15,812 nucleotides of DNA from Candidatus Methanolliviera sp. GoM_asphalt (GTDB lineage Archaea; Halobacteriota; Methanoliparia; Methanoliparales; Methanoliparaceae). Below are positions 15,084 to 15,812 of this stretch, in pieces. Position 1 is the stretch's first letter. Each line of letters begins with the position of its first letter. The notes under the pieces were generated by a model, which made no database searches, had not been told where the DNA came from, and saw only the letters and a list, made by a program, of their open reading frames with translations. The stretch covers positions 1 to 15,812 of the forward strand of contig CABGHH010000021.1 in NCBI GenBank assembly GCA_902158745.1, read 5' to 3'. Both the position numbers and the translations under genes were made by a program.

Positions 15084-15812
15084 CCCCCCTCTTCAATGAT
15101 CCTTTGACCCTTCTTACTCAAAATAAAATCGATGAAATCCCTTTCCAATCCCTTTGGCTCCCCCTTCGTTATTATATACAACGTCCTGACGATCGGATAA
15201 CTGCCGTTTGAGATGCTCTCGATGCTCGGTTTTATTCTGCTCAATGCCAACACCTCCACCTTTTTAGGATCGACGTGACCGAGAGATATGTAACCGATAG
15301 CACCTTTATTTGTGAATACGGTATCCATCACCGCATCGTTCGAAGATCTCTCGATGATCTCCCCTGTTAATTTTTTTCCACCCATTATATTTCCTTTGAA
15401 GACATCTTTTGTTCCCGAATCCTTAATTCTCCCAATCAAGATGATCTTTTTATCCTCTCCTCCCAATTCTTTCCAATTTTTGATCCTTCCCGCGTATATA
15501 TCCTTTACCTCTTCTTTTGTCAATCCATCGATCGGGTTTCCCAGATACGTTATCAGAACGATGCTGTCCCTCGCGATTGGAGTTAATACCAACGGAGGAT
15601 AGCGAAAGCGACAGTATTCTGCTCTCTCCTGATCGGTGAGTTTCCTCGATACGCATCCTATGTCTATCTTGCCACTCAACACTGCCTCTATTCCATATCC
15701 TGAACTTCCTCCCATTACATAGATTTTGACATCTGGATGTTCCGCCATATATTCGTCTGCCATCCTCTCCACGATCGGATGGATCGTCGTTGAACCCGCT
15801 ATCGTTATCTCA
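15068..15812 (-). CDS. pstS: Second phosphate-binding protein PstS (N-terminus cut by window edge)
   Basis: A second PstS-type protein, of which 247 residues are visible. The frame stays open to the right edge and begins inside the conserved phosphate site: ITIAGSTTIHPI, then GGSSGYGIEAVLSGKIDIG, and later GRIKDSGTKDVF; it ends in RIIEEGGFVSI. The signal peptide and start lie outside the window; a GTG at 15772 is in frame but internal, as the conserved strand precedes it. Compared with the first copy, the third phosphate-site motif reads KDSGTKD rather than KSGSGTRD, i.e. one Ser is lost and Arg is Lys. It could have a different affinity or ligand; molybdate/tungstate-type proteins are less likely given the clear PstS motifs. 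Confidence 0.9.
   Translation of the reverse strand, partial: EITIAGSTTIHPIVERMADEYMAEHPDVKIYVMGGSSGYGIEAVLSGKIDIGCVSRKLTDQERAEYCRFRYPPLVLTPIARDSIVLITYLGNPIDGLTKEEVKDIYAGRIKNWKELGGEDKKIILIGRIKDSGTKDVFKGNIMGGKKLTGEIIERSSNDAVMDTVFTNKGAIGYISLGHVDPKKVEVLALSRIKPSIESISNGSYPIVRTLYIITKGEPKGLERDFIDFILSKKGQRIIEEGGFVSI

Noticed and set aside
1..15812. CRISPR array, tRNA or rRNA genes
   Set aside because: No evenly spaced direct repeats and no cloverleaf or rRNA-like stretch was seen in any gap; the window is almost wholly protein-coding.

Overview
The window reads as a piece of an archaeal chromosome. The evidence is a CDP-archaeol synthase (CarS) and a tetraether-lipid radical SAM enzyme (Tes), a GvpD-type RecA/KaiC-fold ATPase, an MTH938-like protein, short AT-rich TATA-like spacers and Shine-Dalgarno-led, tightly packed genes. 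A euryarchaeal (Halobacteriota-type, e.g. Archaeoglobi, Syntrophoarchaeia or ANME-1) origin fits, but I cannot fix the lineage from the sequence alone.

Layout. (1) 1-110: the extreme C-terminus of an IS605/IS1341-family TnpB enters from the left on the + strand and ends in the element's right end, which folds into a GNRA-capped hairpin. (2) 107-1701, minus strand: carS followed, with an overlapping start codon, by a 356-aa protein that looks like a strongly diverged, catalytically degraded TnpB/RuvC-fold protein. (3) 1771-3300, plus strand: tes, divergent from carS across a 69-bp spacer, so two archaeal membrane-lipid enzymes share one control region. (4) 3365-15812, minus strand: one long co-directional phosphate/polyphosphate cluster. 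In transcription order it is pstS2 (cut by the right edge), metallophosphoesterase, pstS1, pstC, pstA, an unknown 111-aa helical protein, a GvpD-like ATPase, pstB, phoU, an MTH938-like protein, a 75-bp gap with a solo copy of the IS-type hairpin, ppk1, and an 803-aa CHAD-metallophosphoesterase-HD fusion.

How it works together. PstS binds phosphate outside the cell, PstC/PstA form the membrane channel, PstB powers it, and PhoU tunes it. PPK1 stores the phosphate as polyphosphate. The last gene joins a polyphosphate-binding CHAD domain to a calcineurin-like phosphoesterase and a Ppx/GppA-like HD domain, so it is a good candidate for a polyphosphate- or nucleotide-handling enzyme or sensor. Gene spacing is mostly -14 to +8 bp; the only real break is before ppk1.

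Points most worth following: the solo hairpin upstream of ppk1, whose differences from the TnpB-linked copy preserve the stem, including a compensatory pair; the RuvC-like protein coupled to carS; the CHAD-MPE-HD fusion; the GvpD-like ATPase plus small protein embedded in a pst operon; and a metallophosphoesterase whose conserved start seems to need a non-canonical initiation codon.
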